A stretch of DNA of 64,000 bases from Azolla caroliniana (lineage: Eukaryota > Polypodiophyta), in contig JBHGNT010000001.1 in the NCBI GenBank assembly GCA_043228905.1, positions 31,682,001-31,746,000 on the forward strand, in the 5' to 3' direction. The position numbers and the translations under genes were made by a program. Within the stretch, counting starts at the first letter, position 1. Each line of letters opens with the position of its first letter. Shown in pieces: positions 1 through 14,787 of the stretch. The notes beneath the pieces were generated by a model. The model did no database searches. It had not been told where the DNA came from and worked only from the letters and a program-made list of their open reading frames with translations.

Positions 1-46
1 ATCAGCTACAGAAACTTTAAAACATGGATTATCCAGAAACATATAC

Positions 47-3000
47 CTCAACTGAAAGCACATCCAAATGGATGGAGGATGCATCTTCTTTAGATCCACC
101 ATGCCATTCAAATTTGTTGGTCAAATTGAGAAACCCCAAGTCTAATTGCATGTATCTGTCCATATATTTAAATAGAATTGTCTCAACATTGATAGCCATT
201 GAGCATCTTGCATAAGCACAAAAACACACTTACTCTTTGCTTGACGAACATTTAGGCATGTCTATGATGGGGTTGTCCAAAGAAACATTCAACTTCAACG
301 CTGGTAATCCATCGATATCAGACTGTGGAACAAGCTTCTCCATTCCACCAACTTTGTCAACAACTCTGGTAAATTGCTGTGCATGTGGTGCTGACAGGGC
401 TGTGAAATATGCAGTCACCTGCAAAAAATTGAGAGGTTGAAAAGAAACCTAAATTTCTAGTGTGAATTTTAGCAACTGGAACAACCTATCATTGAGGGAA
501 AATCCCCAGGGAAAAAGGAAATGTTTATAACAAGGTCATACCTCCTGGATGAACCTATATAAAAAGACAATGCGAACAGACGAGAGCCTTCCTTCCAGAC
601 TATAATCATAACCTTCATAGTCATCCTCATCCACATTGAACGATTGAAAAACCAACTGAATTAAACAAGATTTATGTCATTTTTGACAGAAAACTAACTC
701 CTGAATTATGCATTAAAAGTTCATGAGATCCTCTATTGTGAAACTGAAATTGAATTGATGACAAAGTCCTGAAAAGGAATGAAGAATGAGCTATAATGTA
801 CCTTTACTAGGGAATCACAACCTGGGTCACGTATATCACACATCCAACCCCAATGGTGAGCTGGACCAAGGGTCATGTCCCGTACTCTAAGATTTCCAAG
901 TAATCCATTGATAGCGAATGATCCTGGAAAGACCTATCACATTTCATGAAGGAAGAACACAATCAAAATAAAGATGTGATTTCACCCTTATTAAAGAAAA
1001 TTACATCATTTATAGAGTGCCAGTATCAACAACTTTAAATATATTGTCTTCAAAGATCATCACATGAACAAGTTTCTTACTTTCAGATCCATGTGAAATC
1101 TTTCTTGATCTAGCATAGCCAATCCAGTTCCGTCCTCCAAATTGAGAAAAATACGTACACTATCCATATTCATCTTTAACTGAAAGACAATTCTTGACTT
1201 CCCTTGACCAAGCAGACCTCTTACTACTTCACATTCCGCAAATGGTTCAACATCACTAGATGATATTCCAGATGCATTAGAATTATCAGGAACCTTAGAT
1301 TGCATATCCATAATTTCACTGATTTCTGAACCGAAGTCAATAAGTGCAACAACTGTAGGCCGATTGCAGAAAAATTCCAAAGTCGCCATTGAGATGCTCA
1401 TCTATTGATATTGGACAAAAAGAAAGAAACATATAATGTTGTTTTAGAGGACAAAAATGGCCTATGAAATCAAACAAGAGATCACATATTGAAACATTTT
1501 CTCATCTTTGAGACAACAAACCAAAATAAATTTGAATAGATTAGTAAACGGTCTAAGGTCAAGGATATTTCTCTTAGCTAACCATTTAACAAACTAATAT
1601 GACCGAAGACGAGAGGGGTAATTTCTGAACTAGTGGGTTCCCACTCGGTCTTTCATCTGGCAAGTAAAGCTAACAAATAGCTTTCTAGATGAATTATAGG
1701 TTCAGTGGCTTAGAAGGAAACAGGAAATCCACCAGTGTAACGAGGATTGCAACTGAAGAAAGATTATTGGAAATGTTATCTCATCTTTGAGAACAAACCA
1801 AAATAAATATAATTAGAACAGTAAAATTGCCTACAGTACAAATATTTTCATTCGCCAAGAATTTAACACCTTAAGGTATTCTCACTAGTAAAGGTACCAA
1901 TGATTCTGATTAGCTTAACATTAGCTAATGGAAGACCAGATATTCTTGTCAGCTAAGCACTTAATATATATTCTTGTTGGTTAAGCACAAAAGAAAAATG
2001 AACCCAATGTCCAATGCCTAAATTAAAAACTGTTATAAATTCAGTTAAAATGATGAAGACTCACTTGTACATCTGTATCATCATAGTCTGGTGACTCGGA
2101 CTGTCTTGTTATGATTTGCATACTCACAAAACTTCTTGAATCTCGATCTGTTCCTGACAGAACCTTATCCATTAAACGCTCCCCTGGACAAAGATTAAAG
2201 GGCTTCAGCTCTGAAGCTAAGACCATGTCTTTAATGCATGAGAAAGTGACTTTCTCGGATTCCTTTGAATGCGACTGCGAGAACTCCAAACTTTTTGCAG
2301 GTGAGGAATTTGGAGAACCACCAAATTCAGTCAGAGCATCGTTATAAATATCTTCTTCTTCCTTCTGTTTGAGCTCAGATTCAGGCAGCATTTCATTTGA
2401 TGCTATGGTCAGGCTCATATTCTCTTGGCTAAGAACAGACCGAGCAACATACTGACATGACGGAGATATGGAACCCTGCAGCTTATCCTCTATTTTCAAG
2501 TAATGAAGATTCATACCAACAGTTAAATCATACTGCCGTTGTAATACATTGACCTAGAAAGGAAGGGTGGTTCTCATCAACCATACACAGCATAACTCAA
2601 CCTTAATAAGTTATATTGACAAATCAGCATTGCATAGTACCTTTCCTCCACCAGCTTGCAGACTCAAAATAACAGCTTCATTGTTGCGTTCATGAAGAAC
2701 TTTATCTGTCTGAGCCATAGAATATAAAATATAAACAATGTAGACTTTTAGTTGCCCTGGTCATTTCTTGATTTCAATTACCAAAAAACCCACCATCTAG
2801 ATTATTCATCTCACCAATCCATATATAGATAATTGAAGTTCATGCAAAGCTCCGGTAACAAAAAGAAGGGACTGACTTAACAAATCCACCCTTGGTGGGT
2901 CCAATTCTTCATCTTCTTCAATAAAATATTCAGGTAGAGATATGGAGACAGGAACCTGTAAAAGTTTTCATTAGCAAATAAGTCACTTGACAGTGACTGT

Positions 3001-6000
3001 AAGATATTTTGTGTATCTGTCTGTATCCTTACTGATGATTTATGAATTGCTGATGTCAATAATTTCAACCATGTTTCCTTGCACCCTTGGTCCGTAAGTT
3101 CCATTATAAGACTACTAGAAGTTTCAAGACCCTGCAAAAAGAAAATTACACTCAAGGATCATATGGTCTCTAATATTGTCTTTAATCATGTCTGCAGCAT
3201 GGATAAACAGTTCAAACACACATGATACACACATGATACACACATGATACACACATATCCTCATCCTGTCAGCATAAGCAGAGATACTTTGTTCACAAAT
3301 AAAGAGAACTACAGATAAATAAACAAAATGTTTAATACCTTCTGCAGTTCTATTCCACGACTGCAAACAGCTAGGACATAACTGGACCCTCCAATATTAG
3401 ATGGAGGAACCTCCAGAACCTGCTTCCCATCCAAGCTGAAATGCAAACCCAAAAAATGAGCATAAATATCACTTTCAGAACTAGGCAAGAAAAGAGAACA
3501 AGAAAGGAAATTAAATAAATTATTATATTAAAAAAAAGAGCCATCATTCTAGTGTAGCAAAGTTTAGAACCTGAAGCAGCGTTGATATGCTTGCGAGTTG
3601 GCTGACTCCAGAACATATAAGTATGACCCGGATAAGACAACACACCGAGGCTGCCATTCAGCTACCGCATTGCCTATTCCCTATAGCAATTGGTCAAGTA
3701 AGTATAAATGTTTTTACACACATAGACATCAATCAGCCACGCTATAAAATTATTTACCTTCCAAAATAATACTCTTACAACATCCTCATGATCAGCTGGA
3801 TACCACAAAGCACTGGATTGAGCTTTCTCTATCTGATCTTTTGAGCCATCAAATGTTGCAATCAGCTGCAAGAGTCTCTCATATCTCCCAGCAGAGAAAT
3901 GCAGACCAAGCTGTGGAACTTGCAGCCCAACATGCATCAAGGGATATGCTGGATGTGGTATACGCAACTAAACCAACCAAGAAGTCAAAATTTTGATAAA
4001 ATATTTAGACAATCAAGATAGTTATAAACTCACAAACCTTTTCAAAAAGAAGAAACATTCTACAGTGATCTAACACAGGTAATAAACTACGGATAGCTTC
4101 ACGATTGCAAACTTCTTGAGATTCTTCATCCATTGACAGGTATTTTGGCATTTCTGCCCAATCAAATGATCCATCCACAAGGTAAGCCGCAATATCCGTT
4201 CCAGATATAAAGCACTGAGAATATAGATCCCCTCTAAGAGAATGACCAGAACTTCCTTGCTCGTGTTTTTCATCCTGTTCAGAAATAATCATTCACTTTA
4301 GTATCTTTAAAAGATAACATTAAATGAAATCTTGATATTAATCATAATCAACAAACATTTTCTGTATGTAAAGTGAAATGTCCCAAGTCTAAGATGAGCT
4401 CTGTATTTAATCCATTTGTTAATTTGGTATCTGCAAGAAATCTGACTTTTGGAGCATCCAAATCAAGATCAATGGAAAACCTGAATAAGTATAAGTAGTA
4501 TAGTCAGATCAATCATAGGAATTATAAATCCAACAGTGATAACACATGAGAAGAGTCTATGCTACATGCCTACTCTCTTCCTCTAGCACCGATCTTAACT
4601 GCTCCTTAGCAGCACGTCTAACTTTCTCTAATTTGCTCTACATTGAGACACAAATTAATAAAAATTAATAAAGGAATAACCATAGAAATATCTACCCTTC
4701 AATGGGGAAGATTTAGGCACTGACCTGCAAGGCTGCTGCTGTTTCCAATGCAATGCCCCGATTAACAGCATGACTACTGTTAAAAAAATGCCTGATCCGT
4801 TCAAAACTTGTATAACAGACCTGAACAGTACACCTCCCATCACATGAAAACATTGGCCTATTTATGACATCAACCTTCTTAAAGCATCGTCGAAGTTTTA
4901 AGAATCAGTTGATACGGACATTTCTTATTAAGACAAGGAATACTAGAGACTTGTTACCATGACATAGCATGGCAATATAACTGCTGATATTTTCCAATCC
5001 AATGTTGAACGCAAAGGTTGGTGAATAAACCAAGCTGATAGAACTTGTTCATTATCATCACTGCTCACACTCTAAATAAACATCAAATGTAAACAGTTGA
5101 GAAAGAAAGAAACAAAGCTATATTAACATCTTTTAAGAAGCCAAAATAGAAATACTCTGAATTGAAATACATTCTGGACAACCTTTATTAAAGGACCTTC
5201 AGGTACTGTAATGCCATATGATTGCAGTTTTACGTTACACTCTAATGTCTTCATATACATGTTAATTCCAACACATAATGCCATAAAACTGCCACCCAGT
5301 ATTTCTACTCGGTTTTGATCAAAAATTCGAACAGAACTTTCTTTGATGATTGCGTCAACAGACATTTGCAAAGAATCTGCAGCTTCCTGCAATAAAGGAT
5401 CTTCCCCTGGATGATGATTCAAAAGCTCATTTATTTTTTCCCACTCCTCCTTCGTGAACTCCCCCAATCGCATATCTTGTTTCCCCATATTAGCTTCAGG
5501 CAGAGAACCACTGATGTCATTGACCGCTACAGTTCTCCTGTATCATAAGAAAGGAAATGTCCGAGTGAGAAATTAGATCTGAAAATATTGTCACATTTTG
5601 GAGAGAAATAAGACTGAGATTCACCTCACGGAACACTAGACAGAAGATGTGAATGGTACAGGAAAATGCAGGACAAAATACCTACCATCCAAATCCCCAC
5701 CATCCCTGTTTCTTGACTTTATCACTTTCTGAACTTGTTTCTTTCGATTTCAAGCTTTCTGCTTTGGCACGTGCCAATAATCTGCTCCATTAGAAGTAGC
5801 CTTATCTTTAGCAAGACTATCATCATTCTTAGTAAAGGCTTATTTGTAAATGTGAAGCATGGATTAAACACATACCTCCAAAGAAGTAAGACTTGTAAAT
5901 CTACTTTGTCCTCAATCTCTCTAATTTGGTCACTTTCAGTTCTAGACTTTTGTTGTAGTGACTCTGCATACAACTGGACATATGTCCTCCTTAAAGAACA

Positions 6001-9000
6001 CATATGCTCGACCATGCCCCATGAGAGGTGGGATCTGCAAAATAAATATATCCATTAAGGATTCAAACAGTTACAGTACAGAACCCTGCAAAGATTTGGA
6101 GGCACCAAACAATTAAACAAGCATGTATCTACTGAAACTCATGTCACCCAAATGCTACAAAATCAGCATGAAACTCTGCAGCAATTAGGAGACAAAAGAT
6201 AGGTTTATCAGTATAGATAATACAGTGCAATACATTCTTCAAAAAATATGAAGATCTTCAGAACTAAAAATTCCTAATAATATTGCCATTATGTTGACGA
6301 CCACAAACAAATCTGATTGCATGCAATCAAAACTTGCTACTTGACGTATGTCCATTCTTACAAAGGCAAACAAAATTTCACTTCTAAACAGAAGCGATGG
6401 ATTTTATAATTATACAGTAAGTACCTACAAGCAGACAGTAGGACACAGGTCCAACATGTTACCTCAAACTTCAAAGCATACCATCTCAGACCAAGAATGA
6501 CTATGGATTACTGATTTAGTCTCAATGTGTTTGCCAACAGCCTTCATCTGAAAGAAGAACAGTTACTCCAATCCAGGAAAAGTGAAGATCAACATTAACC
6601 TTCGAGGTCAGATGTAATGTTTTATTAGATCACCCACAAATACCGCATGGTCAACAAAAAATTTATCTCATCAAAGGCTGATATACATTGAAATATATGT
6701 GGCCGTGCAGCAGAGACACTGAACAGAGATTGCAAGGCATTCAAGGAGGTCTTTTCAACCCTATACTATAGGTAAAACAGTGTCCCAGAGGAATGAGAGA
6801 GCTAAGGATAATGTCATTGGGCCAAAATAAAATAATATAGGTAAAGTTTGATCTACATCATTCTTTTAGTCAACACAATGAAGCCCTCTCAAACATGTCA
6901 TCCATTTTTTATATTACCCATATTATTTCTATGCAAACAAGGCACTGACAGTTTCAGAAGAAACCAGGTTAGCCAAATAAGAATGAAATAGTGGATTCAG
7001 CTCGCACTAGCCTCCAAAGAGGTTGCTTACATAGACAAGTAAATTAATCAGATATATAATTAGACACGTATCTAGCCTGTTGACGGACTTCATGAAAGTC
7101 TTTCCATCCAGAATAAACAGAAATTTCAATCCCTCTCCACTTACGGAGTCTTCTCCTGCTGCTTCCGTCCTGCTTGAGAAGCATACCTCCACCAGATTCG
7201 TGGATTTTCAGACACTGCTACCCCAGGTCGGAAATGTGAAAATTCCACACGCTTTCTGTATTGCGAAACCACTTCCAGAAGCCTGAATCCATCACAATAT
7301 TGTGCCTGAATACAAGGAAGACAACCAGATCGTTATGTCCTCAACTTACATGTAAAAATTGATCAACAGAAATAAACATGGTCCAAGTTAATTATAACCT
7401 CAGAAATGTTGATAGATACTTCATTTAGCACGAGAGAGAGATTTTGGAAAGCCACAGCAGGATCACGTTTTTCTCTCTTGCTGCAACGATGGTAACTCAA
7501 AATGCCATTAATTGGCCGTAAAAGGTACTGATGCTCATCAATCAATTCTCTTGATAATGAATCTGTGCCATTTTTCTGGTTTATTGCCGGTTCAAAAACC
7601 TAATTGAAAGACACCAAACCATGTGATTTGCAGAAACCTCAGGTCCACATAGACAACACATTTATTTGAATGACATTACCTCACTCCATTCCTTGGAAGT
7701 CATCTCTTTCCATCTTTTCTCCACGTTCCAAGGTGCTTTTCCAGAATCATGGTATATTGCCAAGCCTTCCAAATGCAAGGACTGTACGGCAATTATCAGT
7801 ATCTTATGATCAATTAATATGTATTGCTCTTTGTGGATCTTATCAAGTCGTACACCTAACCTTGTGAAGCTTATCAAGTAATCCACTTGGAACAAATGTT
7901 TCCTTCGAATTTTCATCTATTGTAACAGCAGCAAGTTTTGACAGAGTAATTCCAGCACAAATGGGTTTCCCAGGATTGCTAGTGAAATCAGTAACAGCCA
8001 CCTATCAGCACACTAATTGCAGACACTATAGAATTACTTGACAGACCATAAGTGACTTGTCATCAGATCACAGAGGACGTCATGCAATGTGCAACACAAT
8101 TCAATTGTAACCACATCAACAATCCAAACCAACCTGGTTCTGTCTTCATATCGAACATGAACATTTGTGATTGAAATCTTTAGGTTTCCAATGATTGTAG
8201 CAATTAGAGAATTCAACCAAGAATTTGCCTCTGCAAACTTTTTGAAGCACAAATGTCATTAATTACTTATAAAGCCACAAACATGTTAACAGACAAGAAA
8301 AAAAGATAAATAAACATCTTTTACAAGGCCAAAATGGCCCATGAGATTAAACAAGAGGTTAATCTTTAAAATGTCATATGTTCGTTGAAAACAACAAAAC
8401 AAAATGAATATAACTGAAAGTTACTAAAGAAGCTAGATACCTAAGCACTTAAGATTCTAGACTCAGTGTTGAGCGGACAATAAATAAACATCTTTTACAA
8501 GGCCAAAATGGCCCATGAGATTAAACAAGAGGTTAATCTTTAAAATGTCATATGTTCGTTGAAAACAACAAAACAAAATGAATATAACTGAAAGTTACTA
8601 AAGAAGCTAGATACCTAAGCATTTAAGATTCTAGACTCAGTGTTGAGCGGACAAGCTCAACCAGATCCGGATCGGTTGAATAAACCAAAGCCGGATCAGA
8701 ATCCAGAACGGACCATATAGGTATCCGGATCGGTATCCGGAATCAAAAGCCGGATCAGATTGTATCTAGTAGGCCGTTAGAGGCTTGCAAATCTAGCCTA
8801 GTACGTAGGCACATGGGAGTCGGTGTCAGTCGCACGTATGAGCATTGAAGTACATGTCAGTACTTCTGTCAGTCTTTTAAGGATTTGTATAAAAAGTGTT
8901 CTGTAGGACATTGTATGTACACAGTGTTATTTTTGAAATTGAGTTTATGCTTTTCTGCTCTCTCTCTGTCACTCTTGTGTATTCTCTGTGTGTTTTGAAG

Positions 9001-12000
9001 AATCCATTAAACCTGTATATGTTTACTGTTAACACGAGGTGAAGTCGGTTCGGTCGTCACGCTTCCACAAGTAATTCTTTTCACTCAGGTATACTAAAAT
9101 TTCTGCCTTCAAAGAACCACCACCATGGGCCACTCCAATATGGAGAGACCTCCGAAGCAAGGGAGCCAACTTCAAGGCCAGTGATGATGGCCTTTACTTG
9201 TCAATGAGAAGGGTGTGGGGCGAAGGTCCAAACAGTCATCACTTATGTTTAGGGTTTAGGGTTTAGAGGTAGAAAGAAAGAAAGATATATTAACGTCTTT
9301 TAAGAGGCCAAAATGGCCTATAAGACCAAACAAGAGATTACATCTTAATTGTTGCCTCGTCTTTGAGAACAAATCAAAATAAAATAGATATTACACCGTA
9401 AATATAAAAGTAGATAAGATGAAAAGAAAAGAAATGAGGGAATTTGGTTTTTGGCACATGTGAGATTCTCAAGTTAGATATATTGTAGCTTTTGTCTTCG
9501 AAAGATCGCTAGCATAGGGCAATTGTAACCCCTCTACGTGCACAACAAAATTGCTATTGCCCGATCAATTGTAACCCCTTTGTTATGTCCTGGTCTGGAG
9601 CCCATTTGTGTATCCCATGATTGACTTTCAGTAGGAGTGATGGGGCTAAAGAAAGTTGTGATTGTTCTTTGTGGATGAGCTTGTGTGGTTGTATTCTTCA
9701 ACAACTTTTCCCGATGTCTCTTGAGCTCTAGCAAGAAAAGTCCTAGGCATCGTTAGTCCTCATATTCCATTACCTTGCATAGTGGGCCAAAGCCTTGTTT
9801 AAAGAGGCAATGGTATCTCCCTCTGATTTCATAAAAGACACTACAATGACAAAAATAGTGTTCTTCAGATTCCACTCCTTGATGACACAATTGGCAAATT
9901 CTCTCTTCTAGAGGTAGTCGTGTATATCTGCCTACCTCAATCTGTAACTGATGTGATGAAGTTTGCAGCTGCCCTATCACAATACGCAGAGCATAGGATA
10001 GATGTATGTCCATATAAGGTGGCTTGATGATGAATCCATCCTCCGATGTGTGTAAGAAGTGTCTTATAGTGGGCCATCTTTGTACCAAGTGGTATTTTGG
10101 GGCTGATCCATGTTATCTTGTTTTCCAAGTTAATAATATCAGTTCGGATCACTCTATTCTTTTCCGCTTTGGTCATATTTAGATGGGGACAATCCAAGCA
10201 ATATTGGAACGGGGGTAGTGCATTTATACTCATGCCATGTGACTCAAACCATTGCTGCATTTCAGCATACCAACAATGAGTGTCTCCACTTTCAGCCACC
10301 TCTTTTGTTTTTGTTGATTCACATTAAGTGCTTACACTCATTATTGTAATCTTCCCCCATTTGTAATAAACTCATTCTCCTCTTTCTTATCGTTCTCCTT
10401 GCCCCTCGCAGAAATACACATAACACAATAAACACATAATTAATAATCCATTACGTACTAGAGCTACATCGTTGTCACGGTAATCCACGTTTGCATGTCA
10501 GATAGGACGGAACCACGGGGGTCTTGGACTAGGGAGGTCTCGCTCTCAACAAGCCTCAGCGCTTTGGCTTTCTACTCGCGTCAATTTCCAGCCAAAGAAG
10601 ATTCCGGGTTCGATAAGTCGATTAACTATGAACAAGGACTCAACTCAAATAGGTGAACAGAAAGAGGAATATACCCAAATATATATATGTTACAAATGTT
10701 TTACTACGAATCGGCTTACATGCCACAAATCCAGTGGCTATTACAAAACAATCAGCTAATACAACAATGTTAGGAAATGGGAACCGGCGAAGGCAAGTCA
10801 AGTGGGCCGCCAGGACCATGACATCCACCGTTGGTCACGCCCGAAGACGGTGGAGTGTTCCCGTGCCACTTCGCCCTCCTTTCTCGAACCCGCCGCCACA
10901 TGAAACACTCACCATCGAGGAGTGGAAGCCGAATCACCATGTGCTGCCACCAGAATGCTGAAGAGCCACCGTTGTAGAAACCCCAAACCAAAACCAAACT
11001 CTCACACGAAGCAGAAGAAGAGAGTAACACCCAAAACCCTCACTCACACGAAGAAAACCGAAACCGAAACCCTAAATCTCCCACAAACTCTCACAAGATG
11101 AAGAACCAAACGGAACGCCAAACCTCCACTCAAGAGAAGGAACCAAACCCACGAGACGACGAAGAAGAAGACCTAAAGTGAAACCCTAAAACGAAATAAG
11201 GTAAAGAAGACCGAAGTAGAAACCCTAAGAAAATAAGAATGAGAAAACTACCAAACCCTAGATCTAACGGTATACCCTCCTAACTCAAAATTAGCGACCC
11301 CTTAATAAGAGACCCCTCCTTCCTTTTATAGTCCAAGGAGGGAAGGACGTTACAATTTGGGACAAATATTCCCCTTTTTATTTTATATACATTTTCGAAT
11401 GTACATGTGCACACGGTGCACATTCCCGACTTTGCCCACTCCACCCGGTTTTCTCACCATAGCCAGAAATCTTCACGACATCGTTTTGCTCTAGTTTACA
11501 CAATTGCACAATTGGCAAATCAGCCCATCCATACATTTGTGTGCATGTTTGCCTATCTCAAATTCTAACTGATGTGAAGAGAGTCTAAGTTGTGCCCTAT
11601 CACACTATGTAGTGCTAAGTAAGTTGGTAGTTAACATGCCCAATCGCATCCTAAGTATATAAATCCAATGGGTTCACCTTGAAGCATGGATATGCATGAT
11701 CTACTACCAAGCCATTATGTCCACTAGAGATGGTGAAAAATTTGTTCTCAGCTAGAAGGGATGGAGATCCCATCTCAATAGTGCTTGCACCTCCCTCAGG
11801 GTTCCAATATGTCAAAGCATCTGATCTTGGCCATTGTGACAAACTATTGTATATCACAAATCCATGTCCACTACCAAAGGATAGCAAGTTTTTCCATATT
11901 TCGTTACCAATCTTGTCCATTTAGGCTAAATTCTTCCTATAATTTCTCCATACATAATGTCTCTTGCGTCAAACATTGTTTGTTCATCCTTCGTCCAGCA

Positions 12001-14732
12001 TTGAGGTGCCCTAAAGTATTACATACCCCATAATAGCGAATACTCCAAAACCATCATATAATATGATGATTCTAGTGCTTCCTAGCATGTGGTTGGGGAC
12101 AGCATATTGACTTCCACCTACTCTCTATACACAAAGAAATTTACTACCAATGTATTGATGGTTCTATGTATACATAGCAATCTTTTCCTTAAAGGTATCT
12201 TCAAAATAGTCAGCATTTGTCCAGGTCCATTGCAATTCCATAGTCATGTGTGAGCTCTTAAAGCCCGTACATCATCATGCAGTTCTTTTCTTTGTAATAA
12301 TAACCCTGCCATCCCTATAGGCAGCCCATTTTCCATCCTTTCTTGAACAAAAACTCATGGCATATTTTCTTTCAAGTGTACTACTTGAACAAGTTTGAGA
12401 TCTTCAATATTTGAGTGCCCCTTCCCTTGGATATGAAAAAAAAAATTATTCTCCACATCTATGAACCAATGGCTAAAAGCCTAGGGCCAAGACTCATTTC
12501 TTTTTACCTTCCATGTTGAAGCAATTGGAATATCCAATGCCTCTATCCTTATTCTGAGATTCCAAACATATTTTTTGTAGGCTTCGTTTTTCAGCCTGTC
12601 CAACAATTCGTGCATGCCGTCCACAAGCTTTCCTTTCGCATTCATCTTCTAATGTTCAATTCATCGTCACCTCTCGCCTACCTAGGAATTTAGAAAATGT
12701 CAAAACATCCTTTTCCACGTGGAAACAATTGGAATATCCAATGCCCCTATCCTTATTCTGAGATTTCCAACATATTTTTTGTAGGCTTTCTTTTTAAGTC
12801 TGTCCAACAACTAATAGATGTCGTGCACGAACTTTCCTTTAGCATTCATCTTCTAATGTTGCATTCATCATCGCCTCTAGCTTACCTAGGAATTTAGAAA
12901 ATGTCAAACCATCCTGTAAAATCTTCCCAAAAACTGTGAAATATATCTTCCACCGAAAAGTCCCACCTACACCTCATCAAAAAAATACGCTTGCAATGTC
13001 GTACTTAATTTTGCTAATGGAAATTAGATTACTTCTCATAACAGCCAGGCACACTACATTGCAATTGCAAATAGTCATGGAAAATCATAATATATAAATC
13101 AAGAGTAACTTTGTTCATAACAAATCCACGCATAATACAAAGAAATTAATGTAATCAACTATTTCCTAGCATGTTTCTCCAAGTTAACATACATTTTCTG
13201 CTTTGGCATTCTTCCTCTCCTTTGCTTCAAGCACTGCTAACTCGGCCTCCTGTGAATAGTAAACAAATTCATTGGTTGTTATTTTAAGTCAAATGATACT
13301 ACAAAATGAGACTAATCAATATGATACTACACATTGTGACCTTACACAATTTTCCAAGGTCAGGATTGAATTGCCTTGTTTCCTTGGAAGAGCAAAACAC
13401 AGTTTTCTCCTATTTCTGTCATTTCTATTACAGAATTCCCAACTACTATGCTAGTCATATATTTGATTATAAATTCCTATCCATATAAAACCATCTCCAT
13501 CAATATGTTGTGTGATGCACAAGGGAGAGCACACACTAAGCATGATCCATCCCCATTAAGTTATAACCACAAACCTAAACAATGATCTCTAGTTAAAGGC
13601 ATTCAAATAAAAGAGATGATCCATCACAATGTACACCCAGCACAAACATGCAAAATCTTTGTCAAAAAAGAATTAAGTGCATTAATATATTTCCGATATT
13701 TTCACAAGTATACTAATCTCTCACAAAATTCTTCATTATTTCTATTTGATTAGATTATGGAGTTAAACTTATGTTTCATGATAGATATTGAACAGTAGAA
13801 GTTAGGGTAAACTGTACGAAATAGTACTCATATAACCAATATGCACAAAAAAATCAACAAACAATATAGATGTACAAATCCAGATTATCAACCTCGAGTT
13901 GTCGCCTCTTTGCATCAAATAGATTCTCATTCTCATTTGCCTGTACATTCATAAGCATTTGAAATAAATTAGACGGTAATGGCAATCGTCGTCCATCTCA
14001 TGTTTCCAGCAATCAGGTAAAATTCTTAACATCGGTCAGATTAACACTCAAAATACACACATGGGAATCACGCGTGCATCTAGCCATGCCGCATTAGATT
14101 TGGACAGTATTGAAATTCAAACAAGGCTGCACCAAAGGGTACCAAAAACATATAGAAGGATTCAACTCTTTAAATTTGCAATGTACCTTAGAAAGATTTG
14201 CATCATGAATAGCTTCTGCAAGAATAAATATACGATCCAAAAGAACTACTACTGATTCTTTCCCGAGCCTACTCCAAGGAACCTGTTAAATTCAGCCAAA
14301 TGCCATATACATAGCCATTCAAATATAAATTTCTTTCAACTGAATCGAGAGATCATAAACCATATCATGAATGAGCTGTTATATGCACTAACAATAGGAT
14401 TAATACTTGCCTTTATGGTGAGAGATCCTAAACGTCCAGCTTTAACAGTAATAGGAAGCTTCAAAGCATTCAGTGCATCAGCTCTTAGCTCCAGGTCATT
14501 TAGAATCACGTTACCTGTTGTGACAAAAAACTCACGATCAATTCTGTTATTCATTAATGAAAGTTTCCAACTAGAAGATTTTGATGCTTATTCTAAGAAG
14601 AATTTGTCAATTTTTTTAGCCCTTGCTCACGAGGTGAAGCTGCAATATTAGCTCACTCTTGTGTGTTTATCTCCGATTTTTGTTTCTTTTATTTCTTGTT
14701 TTGCATCTCTTTTCTTTCATACTTCTATGTTC

Positions 14733-14787
<55 letters not shown>

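Noticed and set aside
6476-6550. Open minus-strand segment MKAVGKHIETKSVIHSHSW flanked by AG and GT, a possible extra VPS13 exon
   Set aside because: The preceding exon ends in phase 2 and joins exactly to the exon at 6034; inserting this segment breaks the frame, and it has no counterpart I know in VPS13.
9243-9266. Telomeric repeat as a chromosome end
   Set aside because: Only about three units, flanked on both sides by ordinary sequence.
10595-10625. GGTTCGAT motif resembling a tRNA T-loop or pol III B box
   Set aside because: No matching A box, acceptor stem or cloverleaf could be drawn around it.
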